A stretch of 64,000 bases of DNA. Origin: JANXVR01 sp034667405. Lineage in GTDB: Bacteria > Actinomycetota > UBA4738 > HRBIN12. Below the pieces are notes generated by a model, which was not told the DNA's origin, made no database searches, and saw nothing but the letters and a program-made list of their open reading frames with translations. Numbering within the stretch: the stretch's first letter is position 1; every line of letters begins with the position of its first letter. Positions 8,216-16,226 of the stretch are shown here, piece after piece. Location: NCBI GenBank assembly GCA_034667405.1, contig JAXDJX010000019.1, positions 310,001 to 374,000 on the forward strand. Reading direction: 5' to 3'. Made by a program: the position numbers and the translations under genes.

Positions 8216-9399
8216 TTGCCCCTCTGCTTCGCAGACCACACCTTCAGCGGAAGGCCGAACAGCCGCACGAACCCCGCGGCATCGGACTGGTCGAACGCGT
8301 CGCCTTCGCCGTACGTCGCGAGGGAGAGGTCATAGAGCGAGTGTTCGCTCCGGCGACCGACCACGGTGCACGTCCCCGACTCGAACCTCAGACGAACATC
8401 GCCCGAGACGTGGGTCTGCGTGGCATCGATGTAGGCATCCAGCGCATCCCGGAGCGGTCCGAACCACTGGCCGTCGTACACCAGCTCGGTCCAGCGTTGT
8501 TCGACCAGCGGCTTGTGGTGCGCCACGTCGCGCTCCAGGGTGATCTCCTCCAGGGCTTGATGCGCGCGGATGAGGGCCAGCGCGCCCGAGACCTCGTACA
8601 ACTCGCGGCTCTTGATCCCCACCCGGCGATTCTCAACCATGTCCACCCGCCCGAACCCGTAGGACCCACCCAGAGCATCCACCGTTCGGATGATGTCGGC
8701 CAGTCCGGAGGCCCGGCCGTCGAGCGCCACCGGCACCCCTCGTTCGAACGTCACCACCATCTCCGCGGCGTCGGCCGGTCGCGAACCGGCTGACGCCGTC
8801 CGCGCGAAGGCATCTTCGGGAGGGGCTACCCAGGGGTCTTCGAGCGGCCCGCATTCGCATGCGCGTCCCCAGAGGTTCTCGTCGATCGAATAGGTCGTCC
8901 CGACCGAATCGATCGGGATCCCCCACTCACCGGCCAGGGCGATGGCCTTCTCGCGCGGGAGCTGGGACTCGCGGATGGGCGCAAGCACCTGGAGATCGGG
9001 CGCGAGCACGAAGAACGACACCTCGAACCGAACCTGGTCGTTGCCTTTACCCGTCGATCCGTGGCCAACGGCTTCGGCGCCGACCTCGCGTGCGACCTTC
9101 ACGACCTCCTCGACGATGACCGGACGGGAGAGGCCGGAGATCATCGGATACTTGTTCTCGTAAAGACCGTTCGCTCTGATCGCTTTGGAGAGCACCTCTG
9201 TGGCGTAGCGGTCCACGGCGTCGATGACACGGACGCTCGCGGCGCCGGCCCTCTCGCCCCGCTCGACAACCTGGCCCCAATCCTCGGTCTGACCAACGTC
9301 GACCGCCACGGCATGCACCTCGTAGCCCTCTTCGGTCAGCGTGTGGATGGTGACAGAGGTATCCAGTCCGCCGCTGTAGGCAAGCACCGCCTTCTTCAT
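8212..9399 (-). CDS. argG: Argininosuccinate synthase
   Basis: 395 residues. Joins citrulline and aspartate with ATP. Begins MKKAVLAYSGGLDTSV, the PP-loop ATP-binding motif of the family, and contains the expected GKGNDQVRFE segment. The ATG overlaps the argR stop (ATGA at 9396-9399) and its own TGA overlaps the argH start, so translation is coupled on both sides. Full family length, no defect seen. Confidence 0.97.
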   Translation of the reverse strand: MKKAVLAYSGGLDTSVTIHTLTEEGYEVHAVAVDVGQTEDWGQVVERGERAGAASVRVIDAVDRYATEVLSKAIRANGLYENKYPMISGLSRPVIVEEVVKVAREVGAEAVGHGSTGKGNDQVRFEVSFFVLAPDLQVLAPIRESQLPREKAIALAGEWGIPIDSVGTTYSIDENLWGRACECGPLEDPWVAPPEDAFARTASAGSRPADAAEMVVTFERGVPVALDGRASGLADIIRTVDALGGSYGFGRVDMVENRRVGIKSRELYEVSGALALIRAHQALEEITLERDVAHHKPLVEQRWTELVYDGQWFGPLRDALDAYIDATQTHVSGDVRLRFESGTCTVVGRRSEHSLYDLSLATYGEGDAFDQSDAAGFVRLFGLPLKVWSAKQRGK

Positions 9400-9872
9400 C
9401 GTGCCTCCATGATCTTCGTGAGTTCGGTTTCGAGTTGCGCGGGCGTGACGCCCTGGCGACCCAGGATCAAGATCGTGTTGTCGCCGGCAAGCGTGCCGGC
9501 GATCCCGGAGAGCCCGGCGCGGTCGATCCCCTCGGCGAGCGCCGAGGCAGCGCCGGGCGGGGTTCGCACGATCAACCCGGAATCCGCCTGAACGAAGGAC
9601 AGCGCGAACTCGTCCAGCAGCCGGCGGACCAAGGTGAGCGGTTGTAGCGCTTGCCCTTCCCCCGGAACGACGTAGCGAACGCCGTCGGCGTCGTGCACCC
9701 GGGCGAGACCCAGCTCCTCGACATCCCGGCTGATGGTCGATTGGGTTGCCTCGATCCCGAAGTAGGTGAGGCGGGAGCGGATCTCCTCCTGGCTGGAGAG
9801 CCGTTCGCGGCCGACGAGACCGAGGATCGCCTGCTGACGCTTCGACTTCACCGCCCCGCCGGTCCTGCTCAC
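9396..9872 (-). CDS. argR: Arginine repressor ArgR
   Basis: 158 residues. N-terminal winged helix (about 10-75) with the ATQSTISRDVEELGL recognition region, and C-terminal hexamerisation/arginine-binding domain with GTLAGDNTILIL (about 127-138). It binds ARG boxes with arginine as co-repressor. Encoded inside the operon it should control, with GTGA overlap to argD and ATGA overlap to argG, so it is probably autoregulated through the argC promoter. Confidence 0.96.
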   Translation of the reverse strand: MSRTGGAVKSKRQQAILGLVGRERLSSQEEIRSRLTYFGIEATQSTISRDVEELGLARVHDADGVRYVVPGEGQALQPLTLVRRLLDEFALSFVQADSGLIVRTPPGAASALAEGIDRAGLSGIAGTLAGDNTILILGRQGVTPAQLETELTKIMEAR

Positions 9873-11068
9873 GCTGAGACCTCCTGCGCGGCGGCGGATC
9901 CGCGGACGGCTTCCAGCGCCGCGGTGAGGCCCTGCGCGGCTCGGTCACACTCTGCGGTGGTTGCCGTGAGCGGGGGCGACATACGGACGACCTCAGGTCC
10001 GGCGGTGGAGCACAGGACACCGGCGCGGAGTGCGGCGCTCGCCACCGCTCCGGCGTCGGTGCCGGCCGCCAACTGGAACCCCAAGAGACATCCGCGGCCG
10101 CGCACTGCCGCCAGCGCACCGGCAGGTGCCGTAGAGAGCACGGCCTCCGACAGATACGAGCCGAGTTCGACAGCGCGCGTCAGGAGCCCGTCCTGTTCGA
10201 TAACATCGATCACCGCGAGCGCGGCGGAGGCAGCGAGCGGTCCGCCACCGAACGTCGAAGCGTGATCGCCCGGGCCGAAGGCCAGATCCGCCCGCGACAC
10301 GAGGGCCCCGATGGGGAACCCGCCGCCCAATGCCTTGGCTATAGACGCGATGTCGGGGATCACGTCGGCATCGGTGACCGCGAGCCACGCGCCGCACCGC
10401 CCCATCCCGGACTGGACCTCGTCCACGGCGAAGAGCGCGCCGCTGGCGTCACAGAGCGCACGGACACCGCGGAGATATCCGCGCGAAAGCGGATGCACGC
10501 CGCCCTCCCCCATCACGGGTTCAACCAGGACCCCGGCAACATCCCCGGGCGTGAGTGCGCGCTCGAGCGCCTCGAGATCCCCCGGTTCGACGAAGCGGAA
10601 CCAATCGACCAACGGCTCGAAGGCGGTCCGTTTGCTCGGTTGTCCGGTGGCTGCGAGCGCGCCGATCGTGCGCCCGTGGAACGAACCGTCAAGGGCCACG
10701 ATCTGCGTCTTGCCCTGCGGTAACCCCCATCGGCGCACAAGCTTGAGCAGCGCTTCGTTCGCCTCCGCGCCCGAGTTGCAGAAGAAGACTCGTGCGTCGG
10801 GGATGGGCAGAAGACCGGCGAGCCGTTCGGCGAGTTCGGCTTGGGGGTTGGTCGTGTACAGGTTGCTCACAAGGCCGAGCGTCCCCGCGGCTTGCGTGAC
10901 GGCCGCCACCCACGCCGGGTGGGCGTGCCCCAAGATAAGCGCTCCCAGTCCGCCGGTGAAGTCCAGATATTCGACCCCGTCCTCATCCCAGACTAGCGAC
11001 CCGCTCCCACGCACCAACGTCACGGGGAACCGGGCGTAGGTAGGCATGACGAACATCTCGCTCGTCAT
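9869..11068 (-). CDS. argD: Acetylornithine aminotransferase
   Basis: 399-residue PLP-dependent class III aminotransferase converting N-acetylglutamate semialdehyde to N-acetylornithine. Visible are the LDFTGGLGALILGHAHP substrate region, FFCNSGAEANEA, the DEVQSGMGR segment and the cofactor lysine in IAKALGGGFPIGA. The start codon shares one base with the argB stop (TGATG) and the stop overlaps argR (GTGA). In many actinobacteria argF follows argD; here argR follows directly. Confidence 0.95.
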   Translation of the reverse strand: MTSEMFVMPTYARFPVTLVRGSGSLVWDEDGVEYLDFTGGLGALILGHAHPAWVAAVTQAAGTLGLVSNLYTTNPQAELAERLAGLLPIPDARVFFCNSGAEANEALLKLVRRWGLPQGKTQIVALDGSFHGRTIGALAATGQPSKRTAFEPLVDWFRFVEPGDLEALERALTPGDVAGVLVEPVMGEGGVHPLSRGYLRGVRALCDASGALFAVDEVQSGMGRCGAWLAVTDADVIPDIASIAKALGGGFPIGALVSRADLAFGPGDHASTFGGGPLAASAALAVIDVIEQDGLLTRAVELGSYLSEAVLSTAPAGALAAVRGRGCLLGFQLAAGTDAGAVASAALRAGVLCSTAGPEVVRMSPPLTATTAECDRAAQGLTAALEAVRGSAAAQEVSA

Positions 11069-11970
11069 CAGGCGTCCTGCTTGTCCGAGTCCGGGGCGAT
11101 CATGGTCCCTATGCCTTCGGGCGTGAACAGTTCGAGCACCAGGGCGTGTTCGACGCGGCCATCCACCAGGTGAACGCGCCCGACACCGGCGTTCAATGCC
11201 CGCACAGCACTCTCGAGCTTCGGGATCATCCCGCCCTCAACCACACCGTCGGCCGCCAGAAGATCCAAGCACTGCTGCGCCGAAAGTTCGCTGAGGAGAT
11301 CGCCGGCGGCACCGATCAGTCCCGGAACATCGTTGATGAAGACGAGCTTCTCAGCGCCTAGTGACATCGCAAGTTCGCTCGCCACGACGTCGGCGTTCAC
11401 GTTGTATGCCTGGCCACTCCCGTCCATCGCGATCGATGCGATCACCGGCACGTAGCGCTCGTTCAACAACGTGTGCACCACGCCCGGGTCGACGTGCACC
11501 ACCTCTCCGACGAATCCAAGGTCAGGTCCGGATTGCTTGCGCGCCAAGAGCAGTTGGCCATCCACGCCGGAGAGTCCGACGGCCGGGACTCCTTCAGCAT
11601 TGAGCGTCATCACGACATCGGTGTTGAGCTTGCCCGCCAAGACCATGGTGGCAACATCCAGGGTCTGGGCGTCTGTCACCCGCAGACCGTCGACGAACTG
11701 CGTCTCGATCCCGAGCTGTGCCGACATCTTCGTCACCTGGGGACCGCCGCCGTGCACGACGACCGGGTTGATCCCTACGCTCCGCAAGAGCGCGATGTCT
11801 TCGGCGAATGGCTTCGCCAACCCTGCCTTCTCCATGGCGGCGCCGCCGTACTTCACGACGATCGCCTTTCCGTGATGTTCGCGCATGAACGGCAGCGCCT
11901 CCAGGAGCGTTCGCGCCTTGGACACGGTGCGCTGGCGGATCTGTGGTGGCAGGTTGGTACCCAGACTCAT
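11068..11970 (-). CDS. argB: Acetylglutamate kinase
   Basis: 300 residues of the amino-acid kinase family; phosphorylates N-acetylglutamate and is usually the arginine-feedback-controlled step. VVKYGGAAM near the N-terminus and VVHGGGPQVTKM are the ATP/substrate loops. The ATG at 11970 overlaps the argJ stop (ATGA), which fixes the start although the frame stays open upstream. Confidence 0.96.
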   Translation of the reverse strand: MSLGTNLPPQIRQRTVSKARTLLEALPFMREHHGKAIVVKYGGAAMEKAGLAKPFAEDIALLRSVGINPVVVHGGGPQVTKMSAQLGIETQFVDGLRVTDAQTLDVATMVLAGKLNTDVVMTLNAEGVPAVGLSGVDGQLLLARKQSGPDLGFVGEVVHVDPGVVHTLLNERYVPVIASIAMDGSGQAYNVNADVVASELAMSLGAEKLVFINDVPGLIGAAGDLLSELSAQQCLDLLAADGVVEGGMIPKLESAVRALNAGVGRVHLVDGRVEHALVLELFTPEGIGTMIAPDSDKQDA

Positions 11971-13166
11971 GTCGTGTACTCCCCGTTGATGCGGACGTAG
12001 TCGTAGGAAAGGTCGCACCCCAGCGCTCGGCTCTTGCCATGGCCGTCTCCGACGGTGACACGGATGTGCACGTCGCGCGCGAGCATGTGCGAACGTGCCG
12101 CGTCGGCCAGGCCCCCTTGCGCGAAGTAGTCGCGGGAGATCGCGCCAGCGCTCGCGACTTGCGTATCCCCGAACCACACGTCCAGCCGGTCGGCATCCAC
12201 CGCGATGCCGGCGGCACCGACGGCCTGCAGAACGCGGCCGGGGTTCGGATCGCCCCCGAACACCGCGGTCTTGACCAGCGGTGAGTTCGCGACGGCCTTC
12301 GCGATCACGCGCGCGTCATGATCGCTTTCGGCCCCCGTGATCTCGACGATGAGCACGTGCTGCCCACCTTCGGCGTCGCGGGCGAGCTGTTGGACCAACG
12401 ACTCCCCTACCTCGGCGACTGCCTCGCTCAGATGCTTCCAGGCCGGCGAACCGACTGTGACGGGCGCTCTGCGGGCAGCTCCGGATGCGAAGAACAGGAC
12501 AGTGTCGTTGGTACTGGTGCAGTCATCGACGGTCAGCGAGTTGAACCGTGCCCCGAGTTGCTCTTTCGCCATCCGGTGGAGGTCTTCCGCCGACAGCGTC
12601 GCGTCCGTGGTCACGAAGGCGAGCATGGTCGCGAGGTCCGGGGCGATCATGCCCACTCCCTTTGCGCACCCACCGACGCGGAACCCTTCGACCGGTGCGT
12701 CGGCGATCGCCTGCTTGTCGATCTTGTCGGTCGTCATGATCGAGTGAGCAAACGCGTCACCCCCATCGCGCCCGAGCGAGGCGACGAGCTTCGGAACCGC
12801 ATCACCGAACAGGTCCAGATGCAGCGGCTCCCCGATCACACCCGTCGAGCACTGGAGGATGTCGTCGGCCCCGAGCTGGAGGGCCGCCGATACCGCCGCC
12901 GTGCTGGTCAGCGCGTCTGAATCTCCGGCGGGCCCGGTCGCAGCGTTGGCTTGGCCGGAGTTCACCACCACGGCCCTGGGCGCTCCGGCCCTCAGCCGCA
13001 CGCGGCTCAGCCGGACCGGCGCGGCCGCGACGCGATTGGTCGTGAACAACCCGGCGCAGACTGTGCCCGGCGTTCCGAGCAGCAGCCCCATGTCCAACCG
13101 ACCGCTGGCCTTGAATCCGGCCGCGAGGCCCGATGCCGTGAAGCCCGCGGGATAGGTAACGCTCAT
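11967..13166 (-). CDS. argJ: Bifunctional ornithine acetyltransferase/N-acetylglutamate synthase
   Basis: 399 residues. Transfers the acetyl group from N-acetylornithine to glutamate, recycling acetate in the pathway. The self-cleavage region KGVGMIAPDLATMLAFV is present; cleavage before the threonine of ATML yields alpha and beta chains in this family. The C-terminus YDYVRINGEYTT is typical of the complete protein. Overlaps argC (ATGA at 13163-13166) and argB (ATGA). The reading frame stays open far upstream of the true start. Confidence 0.96.
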   Translation of the reverse strand: MSVTYPAGFTASGLAAGFKASGRLDMGLLLGTPGTVCAGLFTTNRVAAAPVRLSRVRLRAGAPRAVVVNSGQANAATGPAGDSDALTSTAAVSAALQLGADDILQCSTGVIGEPLHLDLFGDAVPKLVASLGRDGGDAFAHSIMTTDKIDKQAIADAPVEGFRVGGCAKGVGMIAPDLATMLAFVTTDATLSAEDLHRMAKEQLGARFNSLTVDDCTSTNDTVLFFASGAARRAPVTVGSPAWKHLSEAVAEVGESLVQQLARDAEGGQHVLIVEITGAESDHDARVIAKAVANSPLVKTAVFGGDPNPGRVLQAVGAAGIAVDADRLDVWFGDTQVASAGAISRDYFAQGGLADAARSHMLARDVHIRVTVGDGHGKSRALGCDLSYDYVRINGEYTT

Positions 13167-14218
13167 GGATAGACCGCCAGCGACGGCAGCGCCATGGTTT
13201 GATCGAACCCGTTCGCGATGTTGAAGTTCTGGATGGCCTGCCCCGCAGCGCCTTTGATGAGATTGTCTACAGCGCCAACCACCACGGCGGTACCCGTGCG
13301 CGGGTCGGCGACGGCTTGGAGTTCGACCATGTTGGTGCCGCGCGTCCGCTTGGAATCGACCATGTCGCCTGCGGGGATCACGCGAACGAACGGCTCCTCG
13401 CCGTAGGAGGCGATGAGCGCGTCGGTGAGCTGCTCGGTGGTGACGCCGGGTGCGAGCGATGCATACGAGGTGGTGAGCACCCCGCGCACGGTGGGGACCA
13501 GATGCGGCACGAATACGACTGGAACCGCCACGCCGGTGGCGAGTTCGATGCCGTGCTCCATCTCCGGCGTGTGCTGATGGCGCGGGACCCGGTAGGGGCG
13601 GATGGACTCCTCGGTCGAGGAGAAGAGCGTCGACTCGTTCGCGGTCCGACCAGCACCCGACAGCCCGGTCTTGCCATCGACCCGGATCGGCGCGGCGTCG
13701 ATCAGCCCCGCAGCGAGCAGTGGCGAGACGCCCAGGATGACCGGGGTCGGGTAGCAGCCGGGGTTCGCGATCAGGGTCGCGCCAACCAGACGCTCCGCGA
13801 ACAGCTCCGGCAACCCGTATACGGCCTTCTCGAGCCAGCCCGTGGCGGGGTGATCGAATCCGTACCACTCCGGGTATCGGTCGGCGGGCAGCCGGAAGTC
13901 GCCCGCGAGGTCGATGACATGCAACCCCGCCTCGACGAACTCGGGCACCAGCGGAGAGGTGGTGCCGTTCGGCAGGGCCAGGAACACGACGTCGGCCGCC
14001 GCGGTGACGGCGCCAGCCTCTACCGGGGCCAATGCCATGGCACCGACATCGAGCGAGGCAAGGTGGGGGTGAACCTGGGCGAGCGTCTTTCCCGCAGAGT
14101 CTCTGGCGCCCATGAAGGTGACCCGCCCCTCTGGGTGACCAGCCAGTAAGCGGATGAGTTCACCTCCGGCGTAGCCGGACGCGCCGAGGACAGCGATGCG
14201 GAGGGGGGAAGCATCCAT
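13163..14218 (-). CDS. argC: N-acetyl-gamma-glutamyl-phosphate reductase
   Basis: 351 residues; NADPH-dependent reduction in the third step of arginine synthesis. N-terminal Rossmann motif AVLGASGYAGGEL and the catalytic cysteine in NPGCYPTP are visible. First gene of the arg operon. The ATG at 14218 sits 8 bases after a CATAAC -10, so the mRNA appears leaderless and there is no ribosome-binding site. Confidence 0.96.
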   Translation of the reverse strand: MDASPLRIAVLGASGYAGGELIRLLAGHPEGRVTFMGARDSAGKTLAQVHPHLASLDVGAMALAPVEAGAVTAAADVVFLALPNGTTSPLVPEFVEAGLHVIDLAGDFRLPADRYPEWYGFDHPATGWLEKAVYGLPELFAERLVGATLIANPGCYPTPVILGVSPLLAAGLIDAAPIRVDGKTGLSGAGRTANESTLFSSTEESIRPYRVPRHQHTPEMEHGIELATGVAVPVVFVPHLVPTVRGVLTTSYASLAPGVTTEQLTDALIASYGEEPFVRVIPAGDMVDSKRTRGTNMVELQAVADPRTGTAVVVGAVDNLIKGAAGQAIQNFNIANGFDQTMALPSLAVYP

Positions 14219-14221
14219 ACC

Positions 14222-14233
14222 GCATAGTTATGC
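14222..14233 (-). promoter_or_regulatory. ARG-box-like palindrome overlapping the argC -10
   Basis: GCATA-GT-TATGC, a perfect 12-bp palindrome in otherwise GC-rich DNA, lies 4 bases before the argC start and covers the -10 hexamer at 14227-14232. ArgR operators in other bacteria are AT-rich palindromes of similar centre. ArgR binding here would block RNA polymerase directly. Assignment is inference from position and shape. Confidence 0.65.
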
Positions 14234-14255
14234 AGAATCCGGGTAGAAGTGTCAA
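14227..14255 (-). promoter_or_regulatory. arg operon promoter (TTGACA-17-CATAAC)
   Basis: On the minus strand, TTGACA (14250-14255) is a perfect -35, followed by a 17-base spacer and CATAAC (14227-14232). The argC ATG starts 8 bases after the -10, which predicts a leaderless transcript. It lies in the 50-bp gap between the GH114-like gene and argC. Confidence 0.75.
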
Positions 14256-14268
14256 CTGCCGGACGGCC

Positions 14269-15090
14269 CTATCTGCAGGACGTTCGGCCTGGGCCGAGGC
14301 TGAGCTTCTTCTTCAGGAAGTTGAAGTTCATCGAGTTCGCTTGGGGGCAGAAGTCCGTCGTCTCCAGCTTGTACTCCACGCCGAACACCGGCTTACCCGC
14401 ATTCACGAAGGCGCGAAGTTTGCCGCACTCCGAGTACTGGAAGCATTGTTCGTTCAGCGCGATGTCGAAATAGGGCAGCAGCTTCGGGATCTGGTTGAGG
14501 TCGTTCTTCAGGACAGCCGACATCTCGTGCTTGTGGGCAAGGTTCGCGAGGAAGATGTCGTAGGTGAGTTGGTCGGCGCCCGTCAGCGGGAACCCGGTGT
14601 GGTTCTGATAGCCGTCGACGTTGTCGAACTCGACGGCGTCGTAGCCCCGCTGGGCGCACATCTGCACCCGGTCACGGATGATCGGCCCGAGCACGTTGAG
14701 CCGGCGGATGTCGAGCCACTTCTCGCCGGGCCAGCCGTTCGACGCGCCCTTCACCGACGGGGGGAACCGTCCGGCATCGGGGCGCCAGTTCTCCCACGAC
14801 CCGGCGCTGATGTAGCACACGACCTCCCGTCCGACCCCGTGGAGATCTGCCACGACGGCGCCGTGGTTCTCGAAGCCGTCGATGTCATACATCTCCACGT
14901 CAACCGACGTATCCACTGTGCCGCTGAGTTGCCACTGCCAGCTCGTGTTGAGGGCGGGGTGCCAACATCCCTGGCAGGCCGAGGGCGTGGGAGATCGAGG
15001 GACACGTCCGTGCTGGGCGGCGAGAGCCGTTTGGGGCGCCAGCACGAACAACGTCAGTGCCACGCCTGCCAGGATCCCCGCTCGTCGCAT
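14269..15090 (-). CDS. Secreted GH114-like protein (endo-alpha-1,4-polygalactosaminidase family)
   Basis: 273 residues with an N-terminal signal peptide (MRRAGILAGVALTLFVL...ALAAQ). The mature part matches the GH114/TM1410 barrel family: VDVEMYDIDGFEN, VVCYISAGSWENWRPD, KWLDIRRL and the acidic YDAVEFDNVDGY, whose aspartate/glutamate residues are the likely catalytic acids. These enzymes cleave galactosaminogalactan-like polymers. ATG 15090 is chosen because GATACT (15098-15103) lies 7 bases upstream; a GTG at 15096 would lie only 1 base from that box. Four cysteines suggest disulfides. Confidence 0.82.
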   Translation of the reverse strand: MRRAGILAGVALTLFVLAPQTALAAQHGRVPRSPTPSACQGCWHPALNTSWQWQLSGTVDTSVDVEMYDIDGFENHGAVVADLHGVGREVVCYISAGSWENWRPDAGRFPPSVKGASNGWPGEKWLDIRRLNVLGPIIRDRVQMCAQRGYDAVEFDNVDGYQNHTGFPLTGADQLTYDIFLANLAHKHEMSAVLKNDLNQIPKLLPYFDIALNEQCFQYSECGKLRAFVNAGKPVFGVEYKLETTDFCPQANSMNFNFLKKKLSLGPGRTSCR

Positions 15091-15142
15091 CCACACCAGT
15101 ATCGGCCCCCTGCGGTGCCAAGCTTGATCCCGCTGCGAGATG

Positions 15143-16144
15143 TCAGTTCACGACGCTCAGCACGCCCGGCTCCTCGCCGCTCCTACTCGTGAGGCCACCG
15201 GTCCCCGCTCGAGCTATAGACCCGCGCGCTTTGCCAACACTCGAACGGAGTTCGTCAGTTCCGTTGGAAAGCATGACCGCCGCGCGGGCCAGCTTGTTCT
15301 CGAGGACCGATTCGATGGTTGTGAGCACACCCGCGACCTCGGCGAGGCTCGCTTGCACATCCGCGGCGTCCCCGAAGCGCTGCACCAGCGAGTAGAGGAA
15401 CAGCACGATCGGCAACGCGTGCGAGTACGGCACTACTACGACGCCCTTCGCGTAGGCATCGGCGTGGGCTCGCCGTAGCACCCCGTACACGGCATCCGGC
15501 ACCGCGGCGATGGCGACCGGCGCCGTGACCGCCGGATCCAGGTATTGGGCGACCTCGCGAGCCCGGATCGTCACGGCCTTCTCGACCGTCCGCGTACAGG
15601 CATCGATGTCGGCTGGGGACTCCGCGAGCTCCAACGCCTCGAGTTCGGCGAGGGCGGTCCATTTTGAATCGATGGGAAGCCGACGGCCGTCGGGGAGCAG
15701 CAGCCCGAACTCGACGACCTTTCCGCCTACCCGGAAATCGGTGACCAACATCCCGGGCGGCAGTTCCGACAGGTGCTGGCGCAGCACGTTCTCCCCCGCG
15801 CGGCCCTTGGTGGCTCCGCCCGCAAGCACCGTGGACAGACGCTTGATGACCTCACGCTGGTCCGCGTCGACGCTCTGACGTTCCGCGTCGCGGAGCTGGA
15901 GTGCCTCGAGGACCCGGCGAGCCCCATCCAGGCCGGTGCGCAATTGCTCGCCGGCCAGTTCACGGCCTAGGGCCGAATCCGCCAGGCGACGCAGTTCGGC
16001 GCTCTGCGCCTCCAGCCGCGCTTCGACGAGCCCCAACGACTCGCCGTTGGCGGAGGCAGGGGTGGTGGGGCGTCGAAGCATCGCCGCTACTCCCGCCACC
16101 ACGCCGGCCGCCAGCGCGATGAGTGCGATCCCGATCTGCTCCAT
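15143..16144 (-). CDS. rmuC: RmuC family DNA recombination protein
   Basis: 333 residues. One N-terminal membrane segment (about 5-24), a short helical region, then the RmuC domain (about 105-290) with GRAGENVLRQHLSELP, the PIDSKW motif typical of this nuclease-like fold, VVVVPYSHALPIVL and an LYSLVQRFGDAADVQ helix. RmuC proteins limit inversions at repeats; biochemistry is poorly known. Start ATG 16144 is supported by AAGGAGGG five bases upstream. The C-terminal 40 residues are low-complexity. A minus-strand TATGGT at 16176-16181 is its likely -10. Confidence 0.88.
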   Translation of the reverse strand: MEQIGIALIALAAGVVAGVAAMLRRPTTPASANGESLGLVEARLEAQSAELRRLADSALGRELAGEQLRTGLDGARRVLEALQLRDAERQSVDADQREVIKRLSTVLAGGATKGRAGENVLRQHLSELPPGMLVTDFRVGGKVVEFGLLLPDGRRLPIDSKWTALAELEALELAESPADIDACTRTVEKAVTIRAREVAQYLDPAVTAPVAIAAVPDAVYGVLRRAHADAYAKGVVVVPYSHALPIVLFLYSLVQRFGDAADVQASLAEVAGVLTTIESVLENKLARAAVMLSNGTDELRSSVGKARGSIARAGTGGLTSRSGEEPGVLSVVN

Positions 16145-16191
16145 GGAACCCTCCTTGCAGGGAAGTGACCTGGCGACCATAGACCCCGCCT

Positions 16192-16220
16192 CCGACACGC
16201 CGATGGAGCGGCCGTATCAT
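16192..16220 (+). promoter_or_regulatory. Leaderless promoter of the aminotransferase gene
   Basis: CCGACA (16192-16197), a 17-base spacer and TATCAT (16215-16220), then 6 bases to the ATG at 16227. Four of six -35 bases match TTGACA. No ribosome-binding site. Confidence 0.5.
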
Positions 16221-16226
16221 CGCCAC

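Noticed and set aside
9400..10119. In-frame extension upstream of argG
   Set aside because: Overlaps argR and argD and lacks homology; the ATG at 9399 with the PP-loop directly after it is the family start.
13199..14149. 316-codon plus-strand frame opposite argC
   Set aside because: Antisense to a canonical argC with intact motifs; amino-acid composition is that of a shadow frame and there is no start signal.
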